Assembly: GCF_000378825.1 (NCBI RefSeq) | Contig: NZ_KB900388.1 | Span: 2,152,955-2,216,954 of the forward strand | Length of the DNA: 64,000 bases | Direction: 5' to 3' | Source: Salinispora vitiensis | GTDB lineage: Bacteria; Actinomycetota; Actinomycetes; Mycobacteriales; Micromonosporaceae | In this document: positions 34,561 to 42,053 of the stretch, one piece after another | Layout: each line of letters begins with the position of its first letter | How positions within the stretch are numbered: the stretch's first letter is position 1 | Position numbers and translations under genes: made by a program | The notes under the pieces: generated by a model | Seen by the model: the letters and a program-made list of their open reading frames with translations, nothing else | Database searches by the model: none | Told to the model about the DNA's origin: nothing

Positions 34561-34890
34561 GTGGCGAGTAACACCTCGAAGACCGCGCGCGCGTCTGTCC
34601 GGGCCGGCCAGGCTGGCCAGGGTGGTGCCCTCAGCGTGCTGGGCGAGTTCAAGTACGTGATCCCGCTCAACGGCGGCCGGAACGCCTACGTGCGTAACCT
34701 GACCAACGGCAAGACCGAGCACCTGCGCACCGACTCCGACGCTTTCATCGAGGAGATCCGGACGCTGGCCGCCGCGGGGCACGCCGCCAAGATCCGGGCC
34801 GAGCTGAGCGCCCTCAACACCACCCACCCGGGTGACGGCTGGGACGCCACCGAGAAGCGCCTCGTCGAGGCCGGCGTCTTCGAGGGCTGA
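34561..34890 (+). CDS. Conserved small hypothetical protein
   Basis: A 109-aa protein: a Ser/Ala/Gly-rich N-terminus to about residue 22, then a compact domain (LGEFKYVIPLNGGRNAYVRN, NLTNGKTEHLRTDSDAFIEE) and a C-terminal helix (TEKRLVEAGVFEG). I recognise no named family. The GTG at 34561 has AAGGAG about 8 bases upstream, and a strong terminator follows at 34935-34964, so it is a well-defined monocistronic gene. Function unknown. Confidence 0.75.
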   Translation: MASNTSKTARASVRAGQAGQGGALSVLGEFKYVIPLNGGRNAYVRNLTNGKTEHLRTDSDAFIEEIRTLAAAGHAAKIRAELSALNTTHPGDGWDATEKRLVEAGVFEG

Positions 34891-34934
34891 CCCTCCCGCC
34901 AGCCAGCTGCCCCGGTCGGGGAGCGACAAACGGA

Positions 34935-34964
34935 GCGGCCCGTCGGGACATCCCGGCGGGCCGC
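34935..34964 (+). terminator. Strong terminator hairpin
   Basis: GCGGCCCGTCGGGA and TCCCGGCGGGCCGC pair over 14 bp with one G-U; the apical pairs probably open to give a loop. It lies 45 nt after the small gene and is followed by GCCCTTCTTC. Confidence 0.8.
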
Positions 34965-35018
34965 GCCCTTCTTCGGGTGCCGCGGGGTGCCGGATCCGCA
35001 CGGCCCAGGGAGGCGGCG

Positions 35019-35933
35019 ATGCCGGACGTACGGGAACTCCGCCTCGCTGACGCTGTTCGCCTGCACGTCGAAACCGACGGTCCGGTTGACGCCGAGGTGA
35101 CCGCCGTGCTGCTACACGGCTGGACGCTGGACGGAAGTATCTGGCACCGGCAGCTCGCCGAGCTACGAGACCGCTTCGGCCCACAGGTACGGGTGGTGAC
35201 GTACGACGCGCGCGGGCACGGGCGTTCCAGCTGTATGACGCTGCCCACCGCCACCCTGGCCCAGCTCGGCGACGACCTCGCGGCGGTGCTGGACGCCGTC
35301 GTCCCCACCGGGCGGGTGGTGCTCATCGGCCACTCCATGGGCGGAATGACAATCATGGAGTACGCGCACCGCCACCCCACCCACTTCGCCGCCCGCGTCG
35401 CCGGTCTGGTCTTCGTCTCCACCACCGCCGAGGGGCACACGCACACCGTCTACGGCCTGTCGCCCCGGGTCGCCCGGCTGATCCGGCTCGCGGAGAGCAC
35501 CGGCGCCGGGCTCCTGGCCCGCTGCGGATCCCGGCGGCCGCCCCGGCCGTTACTCCGCGCACTCCGGCCCAGCATCCGCTGGATACTCTTCGGCGACCGG
35601 TACAACCCGGCCGACCTTCACCTGGTCACCCACGCCGTGGCCCACACGTCACTCCGCTCGATCGGGTTCCGCGCCTCGATCGGCGCCCAACACCGGCTGG
35701 CGACCCTGACCGCCCTGACCCACCTGCCGAGCGCCACGCTAGTCGGTGACCGAGACCGGCTGACCCCGCCGCCGTGTACCGAGTCCATCGCGGCGGCACT
35801 GCCGACAACCCGACGGACCGTGTGCCCCGGTGCGGGTCATCTGCTGATGCTGGAGCGCCCCGACGCGGTGAACACCGCCCTGGCCGGGGTGCTGGGCCAG
35901 GTTCTCGACGGCCCCGCGCCGGTCGTCCGGTAA
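35019..35933 (+). CDS. Alpha/beta hydrolase
   Basis: A 304-aa cytosolic alpha/beta hydrolase with full catalytic machinery: oxyanion VLLHGWTLDG, nucleophile Ser in LIGHSMGGMT (about residue 107), acid in LVGDRDRLTPP (about 248-250) and His in GAGHLLMLERP (about 277). ATG at 35019 with GGGAGG upstream; an upstream in-frame ATG at 34977 overlaps the preceding terminator region. Substrate unknown. Stands alone between the small gene and the HelR-like gene. Confidence 0.88.
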   Translation: MPDVRELRLADAVRLHVETDGPVDAEVTAVLLHGWTLDGSIWHRQLAELRDRFGPQVRVVTYDARGHGRSSCMTLPTATLAQLGDDLAAVLDAVVPTGRVVLIGHSMGGMTIMEYAHRHPTHFAARVAGLVFVSTTAEGHTHTVYGLSPRVARLIRLAESTGAGLLARCGSRRPPRPLLRALRPSIRWILFGDRYNPADLHLVTHAVAHTSLRSIGFRASIGAQHRLATLTALTHLPSATLVGDRDRLTPPPCTESIAAALPTTRRTVCPGAGHLLMLERPDAVNTALAGVLGQVLDGPAPVVR

Positions 35934-36028
35934 GGCCGCACCGAACCTGAAACTTACGGGACACGGCCGGGGCGTACCCTCGTGCGGTTGACCACCGCGC
36001 TGGTCACCGACGCCAGGAGGAACGAACG

Positions 36029-38146
36029 TTGACCGACCGGACCGAGCTGGAACAGGAGATCGCCGTCGAGCAGCGGCACCTGGACCGGGTGTACGCGCGC
36101 CTCGCCGAACTGCGCCAGGCGGCGGTCCGCGCCGAGTCCGACGGCTACCGCCTGGCCCGGGTCGGCAACTTCGGCGCGCTGGTCGAGCGGGACGCGATGG
36201 TCTTTCACGCGGCGCAGCGCCGGCACCTGCTCGACGCTGAGCACGAGGGGCTCGTCTTCGGCCGACTCGACCTGCACAACCGGCAGGTGCTGCACGTCGG
36301 CCGGCTCGGCATCCGGGACGAGAATGCCAGGACACTGGTGGTGGACTGGCGGGCCCCGGCCGCCGCCGCCTTCTACCGGGCCACCCCGGCACAGCCGCTG
36401 GGCGTGATCCGTCGCCGCATGATCTCCTCAAGCGGAGAGCGCGTCACCGGGATCGAGGACGACCTGCTCGACCCGGCTGCCACTCCGCCGGATATGACGA
36501 CGGTCGGCGACGGCGCCCTGCTGGCCGCCCTGTCCCAGGCAACCGGACGGGGAATGCGGGACATCGTGGCGACCATCCAGCGGGAGCAGGACGAGGCGAT
36601 CCGCTCGCCGGGCTCCGGTGTCACCGTGGTCTCCGGCGGCCCGGGGACCGGCAAAACGGCGGTGGCTCTGCACCGCGCGGCGTACCTGCTCTACACCGAC
36701 CGCAGCCGGTACGCCGGCGGCGGCATTCTGGTGGTCGGGCCGTCGGCCGTGTTCGTCGAGTACATCGGGTCGGTGCTGCCGTCGCTGGGCGAGGAGACCG
36801 CCACCCTGGCCGCGCTCGGTGGGCTCTTCCCGGGGGTGCGGGCAACCCGTACCGATCCACCGGAGGTCGCCGCGGTGAAGGGCTCGCTGCGGATGCGGCG
36901 GGTCTTGGAGCGGGCCGCCCGGGACGCCGCGCCGGGCACCCCGGACGAGCTGCGGCTGCTCTACCGGGGCGAGCTACTGCGGGTGGATCGTCGCGAGCTG
37001 ACCGCGATCCGCGATCGGGCGTTGCGGCGGGGCGCGCGGCGCAACGAGGTACGCCGGGTCGGCTTCGACGGCGTCTTCGCCGCGCTCTGGGCGCAGGCCC
37101 GGCAGCTGGGCATTCCCGGCCTGCCGCAGCAGCGGGCGTTCGAGGACGAGTTGGCCGACCGGACGGACTTCCGCGAATTTCTCAAGGCGTGGTGGCCGCG
37201 GCTACACCCACGGCACGTACTCGGCTGGCTGGCCGAGCCCGAGCGGCTGCGCCGGTACGCCGCGGGCGTGCTCTCCGCCGACGAGGTCCGGCTGCTGGGC
37301 GAGGCGTACCGGGCCGGGGCCGCCGTTGAGTTGACCGTGGCTGACGTCGCGCTGCTCGACGAGTTGGACGCCCTGCTGGGCAAGCCGATGAAGCCAGCCC
37401 GGCCGCGGCGGGACCCGTTCCAGCTGGCCGGCGGGGTACGCGAGCTCAGCACGTTCAGCGATCGGCAGCGCGCCGCCCGAGCGGCGGCCCGGGAACGCCC
37501 CGAGGACTACCGCGAGTACACGCACGTGGTGGTGGACGAGTCCCAGGACGTGTCGCCGATGCAGTGGCGCATGATCGGCCGCCGGGGGCGGTTGGCCTCG
37601 TGGACCGTCGTCGGCGATCCCGCGCAGACGGCGTGGACCGGCGACCCGGCGGAGTTGACTCGAGCCCGCGACCAGGCGCTCGGCCGGCGCACGCGGCACC
37701 ACTTCACCCTGACCACCAACTACCGCAACCCGGCGGAGATCTTCGCGGTGGCGGCGGCCGAGATCCGGCGGGTTGATCCGGACCTCCCGCTGCCGACCGC
37801 CGTCCGCTCCACCGGGGTTGACCCGGTGCGGCTGAGCGTGCCGCCGGCCGAGTTGGAGACCACCGTGCTGGCGGCGGTCAACACGCTGCTCGCCGAGGTC
37901 CCCGGCACGGTCGGCGTGGTCACGCCGGTGCCGCGCCGGACCGAGGTCGCCGGGTGGCTGGACGGGATCGACGCACCCCGGTTGCAGGTGGTGACGAGCC
38001 TGGAGGCCAAGGGCATGGAGTACGACGGCGTCGTCCTGGTCGCCCCGGGCGAGATCCGGGCGGAGCCGGGGTCGGGCGTACGGACGTTGTACGTCGCGCT
38101 GTCCCGCGCCACCCAACGGCTCACCACGGTTGACCTGTCCGGTTGA
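36029..38146 (+). CDS. helR: HelD/HelR-type RNA polymerase-recycling motor ATPase
   Basis: A 705-aa superfamily I ATPase of the HelD/HelR type, which binds RNA polymerase, opens its clefts and removes stalled or antibiotic-bound enzyme; HelR of Streptomyces venezuelae confers rifamycin tolerance. Seen: an N-terminal coiled coil (about residues 1-40), VDWRAPAAAAFYRA and TGIEDDLLDP of the HelD-specific region, Walker A GGPGTGKTAVALHRAAYLLY (about 203), DESQDVSPMQWRM (about 502) and GDPAQTAWTG, and C-terminal EAKGMEYDGVVLV with YVALSRATQRL. TTG start at 36029, with AGGAGG 8 bases upstream. It is shorter than UvrD and lacks UvrD-type 1B/2B insertions. Confidence 0.88.
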   Translation: MTDRTELEQEIAVEQRHLDRVYARLAELRQAAVRAESDGYRLARVGNFGALVERDAMVFHAAQRRHLLDAEHEGLVFGRLDLHNRQVLHVGRLGIRDENARTLVVDWRAPAAAAFYRATPAQPLGVIRRRMISSSGERVTGIEDDLLDPAATPPDMTTVGDGALLAALSQATGRGMRDIVATIQREQDEAIRSPGSGVTVVSGGPGTGKTAVALHRAAYLLYTDRSRYAGGGILVVGPSAVFVEYIGSVLPSLGEETATLAALGGLFPGVRATRTDPPEVAAVKGSLRMRRVLERAARDAAPGTPDELRLLYRGELLRVDRRELTAIRDRALRRGARRNEVRRVGFDGVFAALWAQARQLGIPGLPQQRAFEDELADRTDFREFLKAWWPRLHPRHVLGWLAEPERLRRYAAGVLSADEVRLLGEAYRAGAAVELTVADVALLDELDALLGKPMKPARPRRDPFQLAGGVRELSTFSDRQRAARAAARERPEDYREYTHVVVDESQDVSPMQWRMIGRRGRLASWTVVGDPAQTAWTGDPAELTRARDQALGRRTRHHFTLTTNYRNPAEIFAVAAAEIRRVDPDLPLPTAVRSTGVDPVRLSVPPAELETTVLAAVNTLLAEVPGTVGVVTPVPRRTEVAGWLDGIDAPRLQVVTSLEAKGMEYDGVVLVAPGEIRAEPGSGVRTLYVALSRATQRLTTVDLSG

Positions 38147-38220
38147 GCGGGGCTCGACCGGTTCAAGCCACGTCGCGGTTCCGCGGCAGGACTCAGGGCC
38201 ATTTCCCGCAGATAGCTACA

Positions 38221-38234
38221 CACATGGCAATGTG
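38221..38234. promoter_or_regulatory. Small inverted repeat upstream of the CDF exporter
   Basis: CACAT-GGCA-ATGTG, perfect 5-bp arms, 46 nt upstream of the CDF start, in a locally AT-rich patch. Possible site for a metal-responsive repressor; assignment is inference. Confidence 0.3.
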
Positions 38235-38280
38235 AACATAGGTTGGGTGCAGGACCGGACAGCCGGCGAAAGGTGTCCGA

Positions 38281-39195
38281 GTGGGTGCAGCACATGACCA
38301 CCACGGGGCGGTGGCCAACGCGGGGCAGCGACATCGAGGACGCCTCTGGGCCGCCTTCGCCCTGCTCGCCGCCCTGATGGTGACGGAAGCGGTGACCGCC
38401 GTCCGCACCGGATCTCTGGCCCTGCTCAGCGACGCCGGGCACATGTTCACCGATGTCCTCGGCATCGGCATGGCCCTCGCCGCGCTGACCGCCACCCGGC
38501 GCCGCAACGGTGACCCGCAGCGGACCTTCGGGCTCTACCGGCTGGAGGTGCTGGCCGCCCTCGCCAACGCCCTACTCCTCTCCGCCGTCTCGATCTATGT
38601 GCTGGTGGAGGCCGTCCGGCGGTTCGGTGATCCGCCCGAGGTGAACACCGGGCCCATGCTGGTTGTGGCCATCCTGGGCCTGCTCGCCAACATCGTCGCC
38701 TTCGCACTGCTACGCCCGGGCGCACAGGAGAGCATCAACATCCAGGGCGCCTACCTCGAGGTGCTGGGCGACCTGCTCGGCAGCCTCGGCGTGATCGCGG
38801 CGGCACTGGTCATCGCCGGCACCGGCTGGTGGTGGGCCGACCCGCTCGTCGCGGTGGCGATCGGGCTGTTCATCCTGCCGCGGACCTGGCGGCTCGGCCG
38901 GGCAGCCCTACGCATCCTGGTGCAGGCCGCGCCGGAGCACCTGAAAGTCACCGCGGTGCACGACCGGCTGGTCGCCGTATCCGGGGTGAGCGACGTGCAC
39001 GACCTGCACATCTGGACCCTCACCTCCGGGATGGAGGTAGCCTCCGCGCACCTCACCATCGCCCCCGCCGCCGACCTCGGTACGGTCCTCGGAGCCGCCC
39101 GGTCCGCGCTGAAGGAGGACTTCCGAATCGAGCACGCGACAATACAGGTCGAGCCGGCGCCAACCCATGGGGACTGCGGTTCCGTCGGGTGGTAG
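38281..39195 (+). CDS. Cation diffusion facilitator (CzcD/ZnT-like) metal exporter
   Basis: A 304-aa membrane antiporter that exports divalent metals (Zn, Co, Cd) against protons. Six helices are visible; the first metal motif is LLSDAGHMFTDVL in TM2 (about residues 48-60) and the second in TM5 reads YLEVLGDLLGS (about 158-168), with Glu in place of the usual His (HVLGD). The His-rich N-terminus HDHH fits metal binding. A C-terminal cytoplasmic domain with VSDVHDLHIWTLTSG (about 236-250) is the CDF dimerisation domain. GTG at 38281 is the first codon of the frame with homology. Confidence 0.9.
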   Translation: MGAAHDHHGAVANAGQRHRGRLWAAFALLAALMVTEAVTAVRTGSLALLSDAGHMFTDVLGIGMALAALTATRRRNGDPQRTFGLYRLEVLAALANALLLSAVSIYVLVEAVRRFGDPPEVNTGPMLVVAILGLLANIVAFALLRPGAQESINIQGAYLEVLGDLLGSLGVIAAALVIAGTGWWWADPLVAVAIGLFILPRTWRLGRAALRILVQAAPEHLKVTAVHDRLVAVSGVSDVHDLHIWTLTSGMEVASAHLTIAPAADLGTVLGAARSALKEDFRIEHATIQVEPAPTHGDCGSVGW

Positions 39196-39289
39196 TAGTT
39201 TCTGATCAACTGCCGGGGTAAGCCCGACTCAGGAGCACCGGTTAGGCTCTGAGCCGGCCTGCGCCAGGCGGCACCCACCGGTGCCGGCG

Positions 39290-39415
39290 GGGCCACCGCC
39301 TAATCACCCGCCAGGGTGAGCCGGGGAACCAGGTACCTGGGGTGCATCCGCGTCAGCGGTAGGGATCTTCCGTCCCGAACCCGTCAGCTAACCCGGTCGG
39401 TGGTCGACGGAAGGA
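39290..39415 (+). promoter_or_regulatory. Cyclic di-AMP riboswitch (ydaO-yuaA)
   Basis: The leader of the wall hydrolase-like gene carries the conserved blocks of this class: CCGGGGAACCAGGTACCTGG, then GGGGTGCATCCGCG, AGCGGTAGGGAT, and CCCGAACCCGTCAGCTAACC followed by GGTCGG. These match actinobacterial ydaO-type sequences in order and spacing. The element ends about 10 nt before the start codon, so ligand-dependent termination or translation control of that gene is expected. Boundaries are approximate. Confidence 0.88.
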
Positions 39416-39424
39416 CATCTACAT

Positions 39425-40489
39425 ATGCCAGCAGTGGCACCCGTACGACCCCGCGCCGCCCGGGTGGCGGCACTGATCGTCGTGGCGCTCACCCTCAGTG
39501 TCGGCCTCGCCCCGGCCGGCCCCGCGGCAGCCGCTCCCCCCGCCCGGCAGATCGCGGTGACCGACGATCCGGAGGGCGGGACCCCCGCCCTTCGCGCCGA
39601 GCTCGAGGCAGCCAGCAAGGGATATCTGGACGCCAAACAGGCGCTGACCGAGTCGGTGCAGCGGCAGCAGCAACTCACCGACCAACTCAAGACCACCGAG
39701 ACCGTGCAGGCCGAGCGCACCGAGCTGGTTGAGCAGATCGCCGACCAGGCATATCGGAACGGTCCGCTGCGCACGGCGTCGGTGCTACTCGACAACACCT
39801 CACCCGCGAACTTCCTGGACCGCGTCGCGACGCTGGAGGCGATGGCCGCCAACGAGAACAAAGCTATAACCGAATTGCAGCAGACCCAGGAACGGATCGC
39901 GCAGGACACCCGCGCGGTCGAAGCGGAGATCATCGAACAGCGCAAGCAAGAGGCCCTGATGGCCAAGCGCAAGCAGCAGGCGGAGCAGGCGCTGACGGTC
40001 GCCAATGAGCAGGCCAGCGCCGCAGCCGCCGCCACCAACACCACCCAGAACTCGACCCAGGCAGCCCCGGCCCCGCGCAACCCGGACGGCTCCTGGCCGG
40101 CCGAAACCTGCAGCGTCAATGATCCCACGCCGGCGGATGGTTGCATTACCCCGCGAACGCTGCATGCGCTGAACGAGGCCAAGTCGGCCGGCTTCACCCG
40201 CTATGTGTCCTGCTATCGCCCCGGCAGCTCCGGCGAGCACCCTAAGGGCCGGGCCTGCGACTTCGCCGCTCAGCAGGACGGCTTCGGCGGAGATGCCACC
40301 GGCGACGACCGGACATACGGCAACAACCTGGCGGCGTTTCTGGTGGACAACGCCGACCAACTCGCGGTGCTGTACGTGATCTGGTATCGACAGATCTGGT
40401 TGCCCAGCAGTGGGTGGAAGTCGTACAGCGGGGCCGCCGGCGACCCCTCCAGCGACCATACAAACCACGTGCACCTGTCGGTTTACTAA
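39425..40489 (+). CDS. Secreted coiled-coil protein with peptidase-like C-terminal domain
   Basis: A 354-aa exported protein. Signal peptide (VAALIVVALTLSVGLAPAGP, cleavage near AAAAPP, about residue 36); a long coiled coil (about residues 50-200; QRQQQLTDQLKTTETVQAER is characteristic); a short linker; then a C-terminal domain (about 225-354) with HPKGRACDFAAQQDGFGG and NHVHLSVY, the HxxxxxxD...HxH arrangement of M15-like/mucin-type wall peptidases. Its leader contains a c-di-AMP riboswitch, the signal that controls many actinobacterial wall hydrolases. It probably cuts peptidoglycan after export; the exact bond is unknown. Confidence 0.8.
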   Translation: MPAVAPVRPRAARVAALIVVALTLSVGLAPAGPAAAAPPARQIAVTDDPEGGTPALRAELEAASKGYLDAKQALTESVQRQQQLTDQLKTTETVQAERTELVEQIADQAYRNGPLRTASVLLDNTSPANFLDRVATLEAMAANENKAITELQQTQERIAQDTRAVEAEIIEQRKQEALMAKRKQQAEQALTVANEQASAAAAATNTTQNSTQAAPAPRNPDGSWPAETCSVNDPTPADGCITPRTLHALNEAKSAGFTRYVSCYRPGSSGEHPKGRACDFAAQQDGFGGDATGDDRTYGNNLAAFLVDNADQLAVLYVIWYRQIWLPSSGWKSYSGAAGDPSSDHTNHVHLSVY

Positions 40490-40559
40490 CCCGGGTGGTC
40501 GGGCCGGAAGCCGTCCGCTGGCGAACAGCCCCCGGCCCACCGCCGGAGCACGAGCTGGG

Positions 40560-40922
40560 TCAACCCCCCGGCAGGACCTCCGGGGCCGCCGCCTGAGCGA
40601 AGTAGGGCTCGGGGGCGCCGAAGAGGCCGAGTAGGCCAGCGACCCAGAGCTGCCGGTGCACGAATCGGCTCGGCTCGGTCACCACCAGCTTCACACCGCT
40701 CACCTCGGCGGTCTGGAAGCCGGCAACCATCGCGCTGATGCCGACAGAGTCGATGAAGGTCACCAGCCGCATGTTCAACTCGATGCGGCGAGGATGGCTC
40801 TTCGCCAGGGCCTCAGCGACCGCCTCACGCACCTCGTATGCGGTATCGACGTCGATTTCACCGCGGGGTGAGATCTCGACGACGCTCCCGGGTAGGACCG
40901 ATTTTACGATCGACAGGCTCAC
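40560..40922 (-). CDS. STAS-domain anti-sigma factor antagonist
   Basis: A 120-aa single STAS domain. The phosphorylatable serine is in VTFIDSVGISAMVAG (about residues 54-68), the standard position of SpoIIAA/RsbV proteins, which release sigma factors from anti-sigma kinases when unphosphorylated. The GTG at 40922 has GGAGGT upstream. No anti-sigma or sigma gene is adjacent, so the partner is unknown. It is convergent with the riboswitch-controlled gene. Confidence 0.88.
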   Translation of the reverse strand: MSLSIVKSVLPGSVVEISPRGEIDVDTAYEVREAVAEALAKSHPRRIELNMRLVTFIDSVGISAMVAGFQTAEVSGVKLVVTEPSRFVHRQLWVAGLLGLFGAPEPYFAQAAAPEVLPGG

Positions 40923-41098
40923 GCGAGCACCTCCACTCGCCCGTCAACAGGCGCCTCATCAGTACGCAGGCCGCGACCGAGAGTATTCCTCCCACACACT
41001 CGGTCGCCACCCCCTGGGATGAGTAGTTCTTGTAGTTCGTTTGCCAGGTCAGCCTTATCCGAATATTTCACCCTTCGGTTACGGAGCCGCCTTAACGG

Positions 41099-41194
41099 GA
41101 ACAGCCCCCAACGCGAACAGCCTTCATCCGGAACGGTTCTCCACCTGAACAGTTATCCACCTGAACAGTTCTCAACCCAAACAGTCAAGGGCCG
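41099..41194. repeat. 16-bp tandem direct repeat, five units plus a decayed sixth
   Basis: Units of exactly 16 nt start at 41099, 41115, 41131, 41147, 41163 and 41179. Consensus GAACAGTTCTCCACCT; the GAACAG part is best conserved (unit 3 GAACGG, unit 6 AAACAG). The array lies in the 543-nt gap between the STAS gene (minus) and the DsbA-like gene (plus), beside an AT-richer tract. Units 3-5 contain T-T-(C/A)-TC-(C/A)-ACC, which resembles DnaA boxes only loosely. No spacers, so not CRISPR. The flanks 40923-41098 and 41195-41465 hold no gene I can support. Confidence 0.85.
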
Positions 41195-41465
41195 GAGTAC
41201 CCGAGACCCGAAACAGTCACGGCCCAATGTAGCGGCCCGGTGCGACGAAAGGCTGCGACCCCAGGCCACCCGGCGTGGTCGCCCAGCACGCGCTCAACCG
41301 GCACCCCGGCCCCACAAACCGCCTCGTCACGCCGGCGCTGCGGGGTCGGGGAACCATCCGGGCCGGGTGAGCCCTCCTCACCCCGCTGCCGGCGACAGTG
41401 GGAGGCATGACCGATCCGAACGTGCCGGCCCGGTCGGCACGCGGCAACCGTTTGGTGGTGCGGTG

Positions 41466-42014
41466 ATGACGACCCCACACCAGGTCACCCCACTCCTCCG
41501 AACCCCGGTGACGGAGAGCGACCACATCCGGGGACCGGTGGACGCACCGGTGACCCTCGTCGAGTACGCGGACTTCCAGTGCCAGTTCTGCGGAGTGGCC
41601 TACGCCAACCTCGCCGAACTGCTCCGACAACGGTCCGACACGGTCCGGCTGGTCTACCGGCACTTCCCGATCTCCAACGTGCACCCGTACGCGGACAACG
41701 CCGCCCATGCCACCGAGGCGGCCGGCGTCCGAGGCCAGTTCTGGGAGATGCACGACTGGTTGTACGAACACCAGGACCAGCTCGACCCGGTGCACCTCTC
41801 GCTCGGCGTCGGACAACTCGGCCTCTCCGCGGCCGAAATCGACGCCGAGACCGATCAGCAGGCCCACGGCGACCGAGTCCGGCGAGACTTCGTCGGCGGC
41901 ATCCGCAGCGGCGTGCAGGCCACTCCGACCCTGTTCGTCAACGGTGCCCGACACAACGGTGGATACGACCTCGCCGACCTGCTGGCGGCGGTCGACGCCG
42001 CCTACCCGGGATAG
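41466..42014 (+). CDS. DsbA-family thioredoxin-fold protein
   Basis: A 182-aa protein of the DsbA/Thioredoxin_4 family. The active site is CQFC in EYADFQCQFCGVAYANL (about residues 35-51), and the cis-Pro loop is VQATPTLFVNGARHNGGYD (about 155-173). There is no signal peptide, so it is probably cytosolic. Family members act in disulfide exchange; in several actinobacteria they are fused to or found with Na+/H+ antiporters, not here. ATG at 41466; a GTG one codon upstream is possible. Confidence 0.85.
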   Translation: MTTPHQVTPLLRTPVTESDHIRGPVDAPVTLVEYADFQCQFCGVAYANLAELLRQRSDTVRLVYRHFPISNVHPYADNAAHATEAAGVRGQFWEMHDWLYEHQDQLDPVHLSLGVGQLGLSAAEIDAETDQQAHGDRVRRDFVGGIRSGVQATPTLFVNGARHNGGYDLADLLAAVDAAYPG

Positions 42015-42025
42015 TGGGCGCCGCA

Positions 42026-42042
42026 GCGGCGTTGGTCGCCGC
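42026..42042. terminator. Possible bidirectional terminator hairpin
   Basis: GCGGCG and CGCCGC form a 6-bp stem with loop TTGGT in the 39-nt gap between the convergent DsbA-like and LAL regulator genes. Confidence 0.35.
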
Positions 42043-42053
42043 CACCGATCGGA

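Noticed and set aside
35934..36028. Rifamycin-associated inverted-repeat element upstream of the HelR-like gene
   Set aside because: I looked for a roughly 19-bp inverted repeat and found none in this gap.
36029..38146. UvrD/PcrA DNA repair helicase
   Set aside because: Length (705 aa), N-terminal coiled coil and HelD-type motifs fit the RNA polymerase-recycling ATPases better.
41131..41178. DnaA boxes or a replication origin in the 16-bp repeats
   Set aside because: Only loose matches (TTATCCACC, TTCTCCACC); no dnaA, dnaN or partitioning gene is nearby.
41099..41194. CRISPR array
   Set aside because: Repeats are contiguous with no spacers and there are no cas genes in the window.
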